This document shows, one piece after another, positions 1 to 7,966 of a DNA stretch of 64,000 nt. The notes below the pieces were generated by a model. That model did no database searches, was not told where the DNA came from, and saw nothing but the letters and a program-made list of their open reading frames with translations. Source of the DNA: Luteimicrobium subarcticum (GTDB taxonomy: Bacteria; Actinomycetota; Actinomycetes; Actinomycetales; Cellulomonadaceae); assembly GCF_002798015.1 (NCBI RefSeq), contig NZ_PGTZ01000007.1:248001-312000 (forward strand), in the 5' to 3' direction. Each line of letters opens with the position of its first letter. Position 1 is the first letter of the stretch. Position numbers and translations under genes: made by a program.

Positions 1-2
1 CG

Positions 3-476
3 CAGGCGTCGTCGGTGATCGTCCGGGGGCACGTGACGGCGGCGTCCACGCCCCGCAAGAACCAGGTGTCCGGGCTGGTCAACGAGACCTTCACGGTCGC
101 CGTGGACGACACCCTCGGCGCCCCGGCGACCGCGTCCGCTGGCACCGACTCGGCGGCCGCCACCGCTGCCGGCACCGAGCCGTCGGCCGGCGCGGAGTCG
201 TTCGTCGTCCTGACGGTGCTGAATCCGCGCTGCCCGGGCGCCGGCGGGACGCCCACGCCGGGCTACCAGGACGCGCCGCTCGCGAGCGAGGTCCCCGCCG
301 CCGGGACGGACGGCGTCTTCTTCCTCGGTGAGCCGGCCGAGGCCGCCGGCGGTCTGCGCGGCGTGCTCGGCTACGCGGTCGTCGACGGCGACGACGCCAC
401 CTTCGCGGCCGTCGCGGGCACGCTGCGCGGCACGACGGTCCCCGTGACCGACCTCGACGACCTGAGCGTCGGCTGA
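3..476 (+). CDS. hypothetical protein, C-terminal part (5' end outside window)
   Basis: The reading frame is open from the first bases of the window, so the true start probably lies to the left. The first internal start codon is a GTG at 15. The visible 157 residues are rich in Ala, Gly, Thr and Asp. A Ser/Ala/Thr-rich linker (about residues 40-65) is followed by a compact hydrophobic tail ending DLDDLSVG. I recognise no family and see no signal peptide or membrane segment in the visible part. A strong hairpin follows the stop codon by 6 nt, so this looks like the last gene of a transcription unit. Base composition matches the neighbours. Confidence 0.55.
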   Translation, partial: QASSVIVRGHVTAASTPRKNQVSGLVNETFTVAVDDTLGAPATASAGTDSAAATAAGTEPSAGAESFVVLTVLNPRCPGAGGTPTPGYQDAPLASEVPAAGTDGVFFLGEPAEAAGGLRGVLGYAVVDGDDATFAAVAGTLRGTTVPVTDLDDLSVG

Positions 477-482
477 GTGAGA

Positions 483-513
483 GGTTCCCCGGATGGCCGG
501 CCCCCGGGGAACC
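483..513 (+). terminator. hairpin terminator of the leftmost gene
   Basis: GGTTCCCCGG (483-492) pairs perfectly with CCGGGGAACC (504-513), giving a 10-bp stem with an 11-nt loop. There is no U-tract, as is common in high-GC actinobacteria. The ATG at 493 lies in the loop, which argues against it being a real start codon. Confidence 0.7.
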
Positions 514-514
514 G

Positions 515-827
515 ATGACCTCGTCCGCGGGGCGGCCGTCGCGCTCGCCGGCTGCAGCGTGCACGTGAGCACGGGCGGCGACTCCGGCACCGAGCTGTCG
601 GGCGACAAGGTCGCGGCCATCGCCGAGTCCTCGCTCGAGAAGTCGGTGGGCGAGCGCCCCGACGTCGAGTGCCCGGACAGCATCACCCTGAAGGTCGGCG
701 AGACGTCGCGGTGCACCCTGACCGACCCGTCCACGGGAACGCAGTACGGCATGACCGTGTCGGTCAAGGACGACGCGTCCGACGGTTCCGGCCTGTACTC
801 CAGGTCGACCAGACTCCGAAGCCCTAG
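515..827 (+). pseudogene. decayed DUF4333 lipoprotein gene (two frame lesions)
   Basis: The middle of the gene reads as a DUF4333-type secreted lipoprotein. A lipobox-like ALAGC is followed by a Gly/Ser/Thr stretch, then a core with VECPDSITLKVGETSRCTL (the two-cysteine DUF4333 pattern) and a beta-strand tail. Both ends are damaged. The lipobox frame has no usable start except an ATG at 493, which sits in the preceding terminator loop and gives an acidic, too short leader. A natural ATG at 515 is in another frame, so bases appear lost in the signal-peptide region. Near 800 the frame runs into an Arg-rich tail. Adding one base there restores QVDQTPKP and a stop at 825-827. Sequencing error is the alternative for either lesion. 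Confidence 0.55.
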
Positions 828-838
828 GCCGGAGCGCC

Positions 839-1543
839 TCAGAGCCCCGCGACGAGGTTGATCAGCGCCGCGAGGATCACGGTCCCGAACAGGTACGACA
901 GCAGCGCGTGGTTGATCGCGATGCGGCGCATCTGCGAGGACCCGAGGTCCGTGTCGGAGATCGCGTAGCTCATCCCGACGGTGAACGCGACGTACGCGAA
1001 GTCGGAGTAGCGCGGCGGCTCGTCCTGATGGAAGTCGACGCCGCCCGCGGCGTCGCCGTCAGGTCCAGGGGCACAGTACGTCCGCGCGTACGCGAGCGCG
1101 TAGAGGGTGTGGATCGTCGCCCACGACGCGACGGCACCGAGGATCGCGACCCCGGCGGCGGCCGCCTTGTCGGTGGTGCTGGTGCCGAAGAACACGAACG
1201 CGACCCCGACGACGCTCGCGAGCGCCGCGACGACGAGCACGAGGTGCGTCGTGCGCCGGGTCGGGTCCTCACGGGTGGCGTGCGTGGCCGTGTCGTCGGC
1301 GTCGAGCGGCCACAGGTGCAGCCATGTCCAGCCGACGAACAGCGCAGCCGTCACGATCCACCCGGCGAGGACGCTGAGGCCGACGTGTCCGGTCGTGAGC
1401 GCGCCGACCGTCCCGGCGACTGCTCCGCCCGCGGCACCGACGGCGAGCTTGAGCCCGGGGGAGGTGCGGGCCGGCTCAGGGGGAACGTCCGACGGATCGG
1501 GTCGGGGCGTCGTCGCGTCCTCGGAGGTCACGGCGCCAGTCAA
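839..1543 (-). CDS. DUF1345 family membrane protein
   Basis: This 234-residue protein has a Pro/Thr-rich cytoplasmic N-terminus (about 1-28) and then about five hydrophobic segments: roughly 30-48, 53-75, 98-120, 128-150 and 208-232. The diagnostic C-terminal block is present: YSDFAYVAFTVGMSYAISDT, then MRRIAINHALLSYLFGTVI. It matches the DUF1345 family of small integral membrane proteins with unknown function. Length fits the family. It converges on the decayed DUF4333 gene and the two ends are only 12 nt apart. No promoter is obvious. The family call is firm and the function is unknown. Confidence 0.85.
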   Translation of the reverse strand: MTGAVTSEDATTPRPDPSDVPPEPARTSPGLKLAVGAAGGAVAGTVGALTTGHVGLSVLAGWIVTAALFVGWTWLHLWPLDADDTATHATREDPTRRTTHLVLVVAALASVVGVAFVFFGTSTTDKAAAAGVAILGAVASWATIHTLYALAYARTYCAPGPDGDAAGGVDFHQDEPPRYSDFAYVAFTVGMSYAISDTDLGSSQMRRIAINHALLSYLFGTVILAALINLVAGL

Positions 1544-1581
1544 GCACTGTCGGGCACCGGGTGGGCGTCAGTCCGCCCGGC

Positions 1582-1663
1582 TTTCGTGACGCCACGCACC
1601 CGAGCCGCCCCTCGACGGCTGGGGTTTCGTGACGCCACGCACCACAGTTGCCCCTCGACGGCG
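1582..1663. repeat. direct repeat pair, orientation A (two 39-bp copies)
   Basis: Copies at 1582-1620 and 1625-1663 share a 19-nt identical core, TTTCGTGACGCCACGCACC, and a second identical block, GCCCCTCGACGGC. They match at 34 of 39 positions with a period of 43. The reverse complement of copy 1582 shares 24 identical bases with the pair at 1728-1824. No ORF with family features overlaps. Confidence 0.85.
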
Positions 1664-1727
1664 GTCCGGCGTGCCGTCGATCCTCGGTATGGCGCGGTTC
1701 TGGGCGGTTTCGGCGGCGGTTCCGTCG

Positions 1728-1824
1728 GGGCTCGGGTGCGTGGCGTCACGAACACCGCGCGGCAGCGACGCGCAGCGGGGCGGGCTCGGGTGCGTGGCGT
1801 CACGAACACCGCGCGGCAGCGACG
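1728..1824. repeat. direct repeat pair, orientation B (two identical 43-bp copies)
   Basis: Copies at 1728-1770 and 1782-1824 are identical over 43 nt with a period of 54. Each contains GGCTCGGGTGCGTGGCGTCA, the inverse of the 1582-1663 element, and ends GCGCGGCAGCGACG. The last copy stops 2 nt before the stop codon of the MBL-fold hydrolase gene. The whole intergenic interval 1544-1826 is essentially made of these elements. Confidence 0.9.
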
Positions 1825-1826
1825 GA

Positions 1827-2657
1827 TCAGCGCGACGCGAGGTAGGCCAGCTGGACGCGCGCGCTCTGCTCCGCCGCCTGCCGCAGCCTGCCGCTGACGT
1901 CCGGGTACACGGCGGTGACGACCGCCTCCACGCATGCCGGGTCCGCGGGGTCGGCCACCAGCCCGGCGGTGTCGATCACGGAACGGACCTCGCCGAGCCG
2001 CGCGAGCCGGTGCTCGCGGTACGCGCGGACACGCTCGCCGAGGTCGGGGACGACCGGCCCGTGGCCGGGCAGCCCGACGACCGATACGTCCTCGCGCGCG
2101 CGCCCGGCGAGCCGTTCGAGCACGTCGAGCGACGCGAGGTAGTCGCCGAGGTCGCCGCCGTCGCGTTCCATGAGGACGGTCGACCCGGCACCGAGCACGG
2201 TGTCGCCGGTGAGGACGGCGCCGTCGTCGGGGAGCACGAGGCACACGGAGTCGGACGTGTGGCCGGGCGTCGCGACGACCACGACCTGCAGCCCGTCGAC
2301 GGCGAGCACCTCACCGTCGGCCAGCGGGGTCGCACCTGGGCTGCACAGGTCGGGCAGCGCCGCCCGGACGGGCACCCCGAGCCGCTCGGCCAGGGTCGCA
2401 GCGCCTGCGGAGTGGTCCGCGTGCCGGTGGGTGAGCAGCACCGCGACGCAGCCCTCGAGGACGACGTGCGCGACGGCGTCGAGGTGCGCGGCGTCGTCCG
2501 GTCCGGGGTCCACGACGACGCACCCCGCCGCTCCGGGCGTCCGCAGGACGTACGTGTTCGTCCCGTCGAGCGTCATGGGCCCGGGGTTGTCCGCGCGCAC
2601 GAGCGTGACGGCACGGGGGAGCCCCGGAGTGGGCCGCGCGGGTTCCGAGAGGGTCAC
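1827..2657 (-). CDS. MBL-fold metallo-hydrolase (LACTB2-like)
   Basis: This 276-residue metallo-beta-lactamase-fold enzyme carries the zinc ligands in order: THRHADH (76-82), PGHT (131-134), GDT (151-153) and a late PGHG (197-200). The opening NPGPMTLDGTNTYVL is typical of the LACTB2/glyoxalase-II-like branch found across actinobacteria. The C-terminal 60 residues are helical, as in LACTB2 proteins, some of which are RNA endonucleases. The substrate here cannot be told from sequence. The protein is cytoplasmic, with no signal peptide. The start is the most upstream good one, a GTG reading MTLSEPARP. It lies downstream of a small membrane-protein gene on the same strand but is separated from it by a strong terminator. 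Confidence 0.85.
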   Translation of the reverse strand: MTLSEPARPTPGLPRAVTLVRADNPGPMTLDGTNTYVLRTPGAAGCVVVDPGPDDAAHLDAVAHVVLEGCVAVLLTHRHADHSAGAATLAERLGVPVRAALPDLCSPGATPLADGEVLAVDGLQVVVVATPGHTSDSVCLVLPDDGAVLTGDTVLGAGSTVLMERDGGDLGDYLASLDVLERLAGRAREDVSVVGLPGHGPVVPDLGERVRAYREHRLARLGEVRSVIDTAGLVADPADPACVEAVVTAVYPDVSGRLRQAAEQSARVQLAYLASR

Positions 2658-2687
2658 GCCACCATCATGACCCGCCGACCGCGCGGT

Positions 2688-2733
2688 GCGGCGGCGCCGG
2701 ACCTCGAGGGCGGTCGAGGTCCGGCGCCGCCGC
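2688..2733 (-). terminator. strong hairpin terminator
   Basis: A perfect 20-bp stem (2688-2707 with 2714-2733) closes a 6-nt loop. It lies 21 nt past the stop of the gene at 2755-3258 and just before the start of the MBL gene, so it separates the two minus-strand genes. Confidence 0.85.
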
Positions 2734-2754
2734 GGGGGACGACGACGGTGCGCG

Positions 2755-3258
2755 TCAGGACGCGGGCAGGAGCTCGGCGCTGCGGGGGACGCGCAGCGCG
2801 AGCACGACGGCGACGGCCGTCGCGATGACGTAGACGGCGGCGGCGACGACGATCCCGGCCGGCTGGTCGGCGAAGAACGCCGGGAGCGCGGTGACGGCGT
2901 CGAGGATCGCGAGACCGCAGGCGATGCGGATCGCGAGCCGTGACCGGGTCCGGAACGCGACGACGATCGCCACGAGGATGCCGATCGCGAGGAGCCCGTC
3001 GACGACGAGGATCGCGACGGGTGGCCCGACCTGGTTGCCGGCGTCGTCCGTGTCCCCGGGGGTCGTGAAGGGCACCATGCTGAGCACGGTGATGACGACG
3101 AGGATCCACAGCCCCACCTTCTGGCTGCGTCGCAGCGGCGGGAGGGGGTGACGGCCGAGGTCGTCGAGTCCGGTCACGCCGTCACCGGACGATGCGGGGC
3201 TCTGCGGGGCGCTCCCACCGGTGACGGTGTCGCGCGGTGTGCCGGTCGGCGTGGACAT
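2755..3258 (-). CDS. small membrane protein of unknown function
   Basis: This 167-residue protein has a polar, Pro/Ser/Thr-rich N-terminus (about 1-40) and four predicted transmembrane helices at about 48-65, 80-103, 108-128 and 136-157. The ATG at 3258 was chosen over an upstream in-frame codon because AGGAGATG precedes it at proper spacing. No enzymatic or transport motif is visible and I cannot assign a family. It is divergent from the two-component system at 3465, with about 200 nt between them that may hold both promoters. Confidence 0.65.
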   Translation of the reverse strand: MSTPTGTPRDTVTGGSAPQSPASSGDGVTGLDDLGRHPLPPLRRSQKVGLWILVVITVLSMVPFTTPGDTDDAGNQVGPPVAILVVDGLLAIGILVAIVVAFRTRSRLAIRIACGLAILDAVTALPAFFADQPAGIVVAAAVYVIATAVAVVLALRVPRSAELLPAS

Positions 3259-3464
3259 GGCATCTCCTGGTGGACGGGTCCCGGGTCGGGGACGACGGGG
3301 CGCGGCGGTCGTCGCGTCGTGCCTCAAGCGTGGCGCGGGTCACGTTCCCGGCGACAGGGTGCGCGTTCCCGGCGGGAGTCCCGTCCGACGGCCGCGCAGC
3401 TTCCCGGTCGACGCGGGAGCCTGCACCCTGGGCGCGCCCGGGCGTCGCGCGGGAGGATGCTCGC

Positions 3465-4190
3465 GTGGACGAGCCCATCACCGTGCTCCTGGCGGACGAC
3501 CACCCGGTCGTGCGGAGCGGGCTGCGCGCGCTCCTCGACTCGCTGCCGGGCATCGAGGTGGCGGGTGAGGCCGTCGACGGGGCCGACGCCGTGGAGCAGG
3601 TCGGTCGTCTGCGCCCCGACGTGGTGCTCATGGACGTCTCGATGCCAGGCATGGACGGGATCGAGGCGACGCGGCGGGTGGTCGCGGCCGTACCCAGCGC
3701 AGCGCCCGTGGCGGTGCTCATGCTGACCATGTACGACGACGAGGACACGGTGTTCGGCGCGGTCCGTGCCGGGGCGCGCGGGTATCTCCTCAAGGGCGCG
3801 GAGCAGGCCGAGATCGAGCGGGCGGTGCGCGGCGTCGTGGCGGGCGAGGCCGTGTTCGGGCCCGGGGTCGCGGAGCGCGTCCTGGCGCTCTTCGCGGCGG
3901 GTCCCGGCCCGGTGCCACGGGGGTCCGACGTCCCCTTCCCCGAGCTGACGGAGCGTGAGCGGGAGATCCTCGAGCTGGTCGCGCAGGGCAAGCGGAACGC
4001 AGCGATCGCGGCCGAGCTGTTCCTGGCCCCGAAGACGGTCGCGAACAACGTGTCGTCGATCTTCGTCAAGCTCGCGGTGACGGACCGGTCGGCGGCGATC
4101 GTCCGCGCGCGCGAGGGCGGGCTCGGGCAGGCGGATCCGGCCGGGCACGAGCGCGCCTCGCGGGACGGGGCCCGCGATGGTCGGCCCTGA
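3465..4190 (+). CDS. NarL/FixJ-family response regulator
   Basis: The 241-residue regulator has an N-terminal receiver and a C-terminal LuxR-type HTH. Receiver residues are complete: the acidic pair D11-D12, phosphoacceptor D57 (VVLMDVSMPGMDG), T88 and K110 (YLLKG). The HTH region, about 165-220, contains LTEREREILELVAQGKRNAA and the recognition helix KTVANNVSSIF. A GTG at 3465 was chosen because GGGAGG precedes it. GAGGAT also lies exactly 6 nt upstream, so a leaderless transcript is possible. The longer open frame to the left lacks family similarity. The gene overlaps the sensor kinase by 14 nt, so the pair is almost certainly translationally coupled. The signal is unknown. Confidence 0.92.
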   Translation: MDEPITVLLADDHPVVRSGLRALLDSLPGIEVAGEAVDGADAVEQVGRLRPDVVLMDVSMPGMDGIEATRRVVAAVPSAAPVAVLMLTMYDDEDTVFGAVRAGARGYLLKGAEQAEIERAVRGVVAGEAVFGPGVAERVLALFAAGPGPVPRGSDVPFPELTEREREILELVAQGKRNAAIAAELFLAPKTVANNVSSIFVKLAVTDRSAAIVRAREGGLGQADPAGHERASRDGARDGRP

Positions 4191-6036
4191 GGCGCCCGCG
4201 CTCGCCCTCCTCGCGGTCACGCTGCTCGGGTGCGGCGCGGTGCTCCTGGGGCACCACGACCCCGACCGGGTGCTCGTGGCGCTCTTCCTCGCAGCGGGCG
4301 CCGTCCTCGGGGTGGGGGCCGCGGCGGCGCTGTCGGACCGGACGTCGCGGACCGTCGTGTCGGTCGCGGTCGTGGGGCTCGTCGTGCTCCTGCCGGTCGC
4401 GATCGTGCGGGCGTCCGGTGTGCCGTGGCGGCACCCGCTCGTCCGGGCCGGGATCGCGGTCTGCGTGCTGAGCGGTGCGGTGGCGCTGGTGCGCGACGAC
4501 GGGTGGGTGTCGGGTGCTGCACTGGTCGCGGCCCTCGTCGTGGTGGGCTGCTGGTGGACGGCCGTCGAGCTCGCGCCGGTCCGGGAGCGACCCCGCCTGC
4601 TGTGGCCGGTCGCCGCGGCCCTCCCGGGACTCGTCCTCCTCGTCCCGGTCAGCTTCCTCGTGCCGGAGCCGTGGGCGGACGTCATGCTCGCCCTGCTCCT
4701 CGTGCCCGTCCCGGTGTCGCTGGTCGCGGTGCGGGTGCGTCCGGTGCCGTGGCAGGGGTCGCCCCGGCGTGCCGTGGTCGAGGGCGCGGCGTTCGGCGCG
4801 GCGGCGGTGCTGGTCTTCGTGGGGTTCGTCGCGGTCGCGACGATGATCGGCTCGGTCGCGGGGGAGGACCCGGCGTCCGACGTGCTCGGCCTGGTCGCGG
4901 TGGGCTGTGCGGCGGTGTTCGAGCCGGTGCGGCGCGGTCTGCGAGGCACGGCCGAGGCGATCCTGTACGGCGGGCGTCAGGACCCGCTCGCGGCGGCGGC
5001 CCGCGTCGGTGCCCACGTCGCGGAGGATCCGGTCCCGGCGCTGCGCGCGCTGGTGGAGGTGCTCGACGTCCCGTACGCGCGACTCGAGGGTCTGGGGGAG
5101 GGGGGCGGGCTCACGGAGGTCGCGCACGTGGGCGACCCCGACGCGCCGGGCGACTCGACGGCGCTCGCGCTGCGGCTCGGCGAGCAGGAGGTCGGGCGTC
5201 TCGTCCTCACGCCGCGTCGCGCCGACGGGTCGCTCTCGGCGTCCGACGCGCGCGTCGTGGCCGTGGTCGCCCCGGCTCTCGCGCAGACGCTGCGGGCACG
5301 GCGTCTCGCGCTCGACCTCGCGGAGTCGCGCGGACGCACGCTCGTCGCGGCGGAGGAGGAGCGCCGGCGGGTGCGGCGCGACCTGCACGACGGTCTCGGA
5401 CCGACGCTGTCCGGGATCGCGTACACGGCCGACGCGGCGTCGAACACGCTGGGGTCAGACGCCGAGGCTGCGCGGACGCTCGTCGACCGGGTGCGGCAGG
5501 AGGCGCGGGCCGCGGTGTCGGAGGTCCGGCGGATCGTCGAGGGGATGCGTCCGCCGGCGCTCGACGAGCTGGGCCTGGTCGGCGCGCTGGACCAGCGGGT
5601 CGCGACCATGCGGTCGTCGGACGGTGCGCCGCTCGTCGTGGACCTCACGGCGTCCGCGTCGCTCGGCACCGCGTGCCTGTCGGCGGCGGTCGAGGTCGCG
5701 GCCTACCGGATCGTGCTCGAGGCCGTGACGAACGTGGCGCGGCACGCGCGCACGCACCGCGCGGAGGTGGTGCTCGTCGACACCGACGAGGCGCTCGTCG
5801 TCGAGGTCCATGAGCGTCCGGACGACGCTGCGCCGGACGACGCTGCGCCGCACGGCGGTGGACCGCCGCCCGGGGGCGCGCCCGCGACGCGCTCGGACGC
5901 GGTGCCGCGGATCGTCCCGGGCGTCGGGATCGCGTCGATGCGCGAACGCGCCGCGGAGCTGGGCGGGTCGGTCGACCTCGCGGTGCAGGACGGCGGCGTG
6001 CTCGTGCGCGCGCGGCTGCCGCACCCGGGGATCTGA
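4177..6036 (+). CDS. sensor histidine kinase, HisKA_3 type
   Basis: The 619-residue membrane kinase has a hydrophobic N-terminal half (about 1-235) with several helices. A linker resembling a degenerate GAF domain (about 260-375) follows, then the HisKA_3 dimerisation segment. The motif EEERRRVRRDLHDGLGP carries the phosphoacceptor His404, and the following Asp acts as base. The HATPase region starts near 515 (EAVTNVARHAR) and the late GVGIASMRERA box is near 584. A low-complexity insert before that box contains a tandem 15-bp repeat (DDAAPDDAAP) and an expanded Gly/Pro loop. It partners with the NarL-type regulator it overlaps. DesK/LiaS-like kinases of this type often sense membrane state, but nothing here identifies the stimulus. 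Confidence 0.92.
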   Translation: MVGPEAPALALLAVTLLGCGAVLLGHHDPDRVLVALFLAAGAVLGVGAAAALSDRTSRTVVSVAVVGLVVLLPVAIVRASGVPWRHPLVRAGIAVCVLSGAVALVRDDGWVSGAALVAALVVVGCWWTAVELAPVRERPRLLWPVAAALPGLVLLVPVSFLVPEPWADVMLALLLVPVPVSLVAVRVRPVPWQGSPRRAVVEGAAFGAAAVLVFVGFVAVATMIGSVAGEDPASDVLGLVAVGCAAVFEPVRRGLRGTAEAILYGGRQDPLAAAARVGAHVAEDPVPALRALVEVLDVPYARLEGLGEGGGLTEVAHVGDPDAPGDSTALALRLGEQEVGRLVLTPRRADGSLSASDARVVAVVAPALAQTLRARRLALDLAESRGRTLVAAEEERRRVRRDLHDGLGPTLSGIAYTADAASNTLGSDAEAARTLVDRVRQEARAAVSEVRRIVEGMRPPALDELGLVGALDQRVATMRSSDGAPLVVDLTASASLGTACLSAAVEVAAYRIVLEAVTNVARHARTHRAEVVLVDTDEALVVEVHERPDDAAPDDAAPHGGGPPPGGAPATRSDAVPRIVPGVGIASMRERAAELGGSVDLAVQDGGVLVRARLPHPGI

Positions 6037-6051
6037 GCCCCGGGGGGGCGG

Positions 6052-7335
6052 TCAGCGGGCGGCGAGCGCCTGCTCGACGTCCTCGATGAGGTCGAGAGGG
6101 TCCTCGAGCCCGACGGACAGCCGCACGGTCGTCTCGTTGATCCCCACGGCGGCGCGCCCCACGGGCCCGAGCTTGCGGTGCGTGGTGGTCGCGGGGTGGG
6201 TGACGAGGGACTTCGCGTCGCCGAGGTTGTTGGAGATGTCGATGACGCGCAGGGCGTCGAGGAACGCGAAGGTTCGCTTCTTGGCGTCGTCGGCGTCGGT
6301 GCCCTCGGGGACGTCGAGGTCGAACGTCACGACGGTCCCGCCGCCGGTCTGCTGGGACCGGGCGAGCTCGACCTGGGGGTGCGAGTCGAGGAACGGGTAG
6401 CGGACGACCGCGAGCCCGGGGAGCTGTTCGAGCGCGGTCGCGACCTGGAGCGCGGCCGCGGACTGGGCGCGGACGCGCAGGTCGAGCGTCTCGAGGCCCT
6501 TGAGGAGCACCCACGCGTTGAACGCGGACAGCGACGGCCCGGTGTGCCGGATGAACGTCTGGACGGGACCCTCGAGGAACTCGCGCGAGCCGAGGATCGC
6601 GCCGCCGAGGACGCGTCCCTGCCCGTCGATGTGCTTGGTCGCGGAGTACACGACGACGTCGGCGCCGAGCTCGAGCGGCTTCTGCAGCACCGGGGTGGCG
6701 AACACGTTGTCGAGGACGACGACGGCCCCGGCCCGGTGGGCGAGGTCGGCGACGGCGCGGACGTCGACGACGTCCTGCATGGGGTTGGACGGCGTCTCGA
6801 AGAACACGACGTCGGCGGGCGTGGCCAGCGCCTCCTCCCACTGGGAGAGCACGTGCCCGTCGACGTAGTCGACCTGGACGCCCCACTTCGCGAAGATGTC
6901 CTCGTAGATCGCGACGGTGGACCCGAAGAGGGCCCGCGCGGACACGATGCGGGAGCCGTTGCCGACGAGCGCCGCGAGCGTCGTGAACACGGCGGACATG
7001 CCGGTCGCGGTGGCGTAGCAGGCCTCGGCGCCCTCGATGAGGCGCAGGCGCTCCTCGAACGTGTGGACGGTCGGGTTGCCGTACCGGGAGTAGACGAACC
7101 GCTCGACGTCGCCGGTGAACGCGGCCTCGGCGTCGGACGCCGAGTCGTAGACGTACCCCTGCGTGAGGAACAGCGCCTCGGACGTCTCCTGGAAGTCGGA
7201 GCGGCGGTGGCCGCCGCGGACGGCGAGGGTGGCGGGGCGGGCGCTCGCGGGGAGCGGTCCGCGGCCGTGGCCGCCGGAGACGACGGGGTCGGCGGCGGGA
7301 CCGGTGGGGATGCCGGGGGCGCGTCCGGTGCTCAC
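6052..7335 (-). CDS. metZ: O-succinylhomoserine sulfhydrylase
   Basis: The 427-residue Cys/Met-metabolism PLP enzyme condenses an activated homoserine with sulfide to give homocysteine. PLP-binding features are all present: YSRYGNPT (82-89), D209 in VVLDNVFATP, and Lys234 in SATKHIDGQGRVLGG. The C-terminus (GLEDPLDLIEDVEQAL) is typical. The GTG at 7335 overlaps the upstream rhodanese stop in a GTGA, so the two are coupled; upstream extension has no similarity. Mycobacterium tuberculosis has the same pair (Rv0390-Rv0391). The MetZ name rests on this context and length; O-acetylhomoserine as substrate cannot be excluded. The S-box riboswitch upstream of the rhodanese should control both genes. 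Confidence 0.88.
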   Translation of the reverse strand: MSTGRAPGIPTGPAADPVVSGGHGRGPLPASARPATLAVRGGHRRSDFQETSEALFLTQGYVYDSASDAEAAFTGDVERFVYSRYGNPTVHTFEERLRLIEGAEACYATATGMSAVFTTLAALVGNGSRIVSARALFGSTVAIYEDIFAKWGVQVDYVDGHVLSQWEEALATPADVVFFETPSNPMQDVVDVRAVADLAHRAGAVVVLDNVFATPVLQKPLELGADVVVYSATKHIDGQGRVLGGAILGSREFLEGPVQTFIRHTGPSLSAFNAWVLLKGLETLDLRVRAQSAAALQVATALEQLPGLAVVRYPFLDSHPQVELARSQQTGGGTVVTFDLDVPEGTDADDAKKRTFAFLDALRVIDISNNLGDAKSLVTHPATTTHRKLGPVGRAAVGINETTVRLSVGLEDPLDLIEDVEQALAAR

Positions 7336-7817
7336 TCGGCCACCCCGTCCGTGCGCTGGGCGGTGTCGGACGCGGCGGCCTCGGGGTCGTAGGCGCCCCA
7401 GGGCAGCCCGGCGACCTTCCAGCCCTCCTGGTCGCGCGCGCCGGTGATCCCGGGCGCGCCCTCGAAGCCCTCGAGGACGTTGTACGAGGGGGAGATGCCG
7501 GCCTGGGTGGCGAGGCGTGCGGCGCCGATGGAGCGCTGCCCGGAGCGGCAGAGGAACACGACGGGCCCGCCGGTGACGCCGGCGGCCGCGAGCTGGTCGA
7601 GGAACGCGGGGTTGAGCTGTCCGAGCCCGGTGACCCACTCGTCGAACACGGGCGCGGCGCCGAGGGACGACGTGTCGGGCACGCCGACGGTGCGCCACTC
7701 GCCCTCGGTGCGGACGTCGACCAGGACGGCCCCGGGCTCGTCACGCAGGAGCTCCCAGGCCTGCTGGGGGGTGATGTCGCCGGCGTAGCCCTCGGCGGGA
7801 CGGGCGGTGACGGTCAT
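7332..7817 (-). CDS. rhodanese-like sulfurtransferase, metZ partner
   Basis: This 161-residue single-domain rhodanese has an active-site loop at C90 (CRSGQRS) and the characteristic VLVDVRTEGEW near 31. Longer frames upstream are excluded by a near-perfect Shine-Dalgarno, AAGGAGGT, just before the ATG at 7817. A cytoplasmic persulfide-carrying role is likely. Coupling to metZ suggests it may deliver or buffer sulfide for homocysteine formation; that is inference from neighbourhood. The gene is first in the two-gene unit and has the riboswitch leader. Confidence 0.88.
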   Translation of the reverse strand: MTVTARPAEGYAGDITPQQAWELLRDEPGAVLVDVRTEGEWRTVGVPDTSSLGAAPVFDEWVTGLGQLNPAFLDQLAAAGVTGGPVVFLCRSGQRSIGAARLATQAGISPSYNVLEGFEGAPGITGARDQEGWKVAGLPWGAYDPEAAASDTAQRTDGVAE

Positions 7818-7822
7818 GGGGA

Positions 7823-7848
7823 CCTCCTTCGGCGCACCCGCGGTGCGC
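7823..7848 (-). promoter_or_regulatory. SD and adjoining hairpin, putative expression platform
   Basis: On the minus strand the hairpin GCGCACC-GCG-GGUGCGC (7848-7832) directly abuts the AAGGAGG Shine-Dalgarno (7829-7823). It begins only 1 nt after the 3' side of the aptamer P1 helix, so it is well placed to couple ligand binding to ribosome access. Confidence 0.5.
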
Positions 7849-7849
7849 A

Positions 7850-7948
7850 CCATCGGTCGTGGCGGTAGCACCCTCGGCCGGGCCGGTGAACCGGGCCCGC
7901 GGGTTGCTGCGGCGTCGACGTGCCACGTCACTCGGCCGCTCGGGATGG
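7850..7948 (-). ncRNA. S-box (SAM-I type) riboswitch
   Basis: The minus-strand leader shows the S-box layout. P1 is CCAUC (7948-7944) with GAUGG (7854-7850). P2 is GCGGC/GCCGC enclosing the kink-turn-like GAGUGA. The invariant GCAGCAACC follows, then a P3 stem GGGCC/GGCCC and the conserved GGUGCUACC. The layout fits compact actinobacterial S-boxes about 100 nt long. It precedes rhodanese and metZ, so repression by S-adenosylmethionine is expected. Pairings were traced by eye; a covariance-model search was not possible. Confidence 0.75.
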
Positions 7949-7966
7949 ACCCTGCGATGGTACGAC

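Noticed and set aside
493-861. Intact 122-residue DUF4333 gene starting at ATG 493
   Set aside because: The start lies in a terminator loop, the signal peptide would be acidic and too short, and the C-terminus leaves the family in an Arg-rich frame.
1582-1824. CRISPR array
   Set aside because: Only four copies, in two opposite orientations, with spacings of 4, about 64 and 11 nt and no unique spacers of constant length. No cas genes are nearby.
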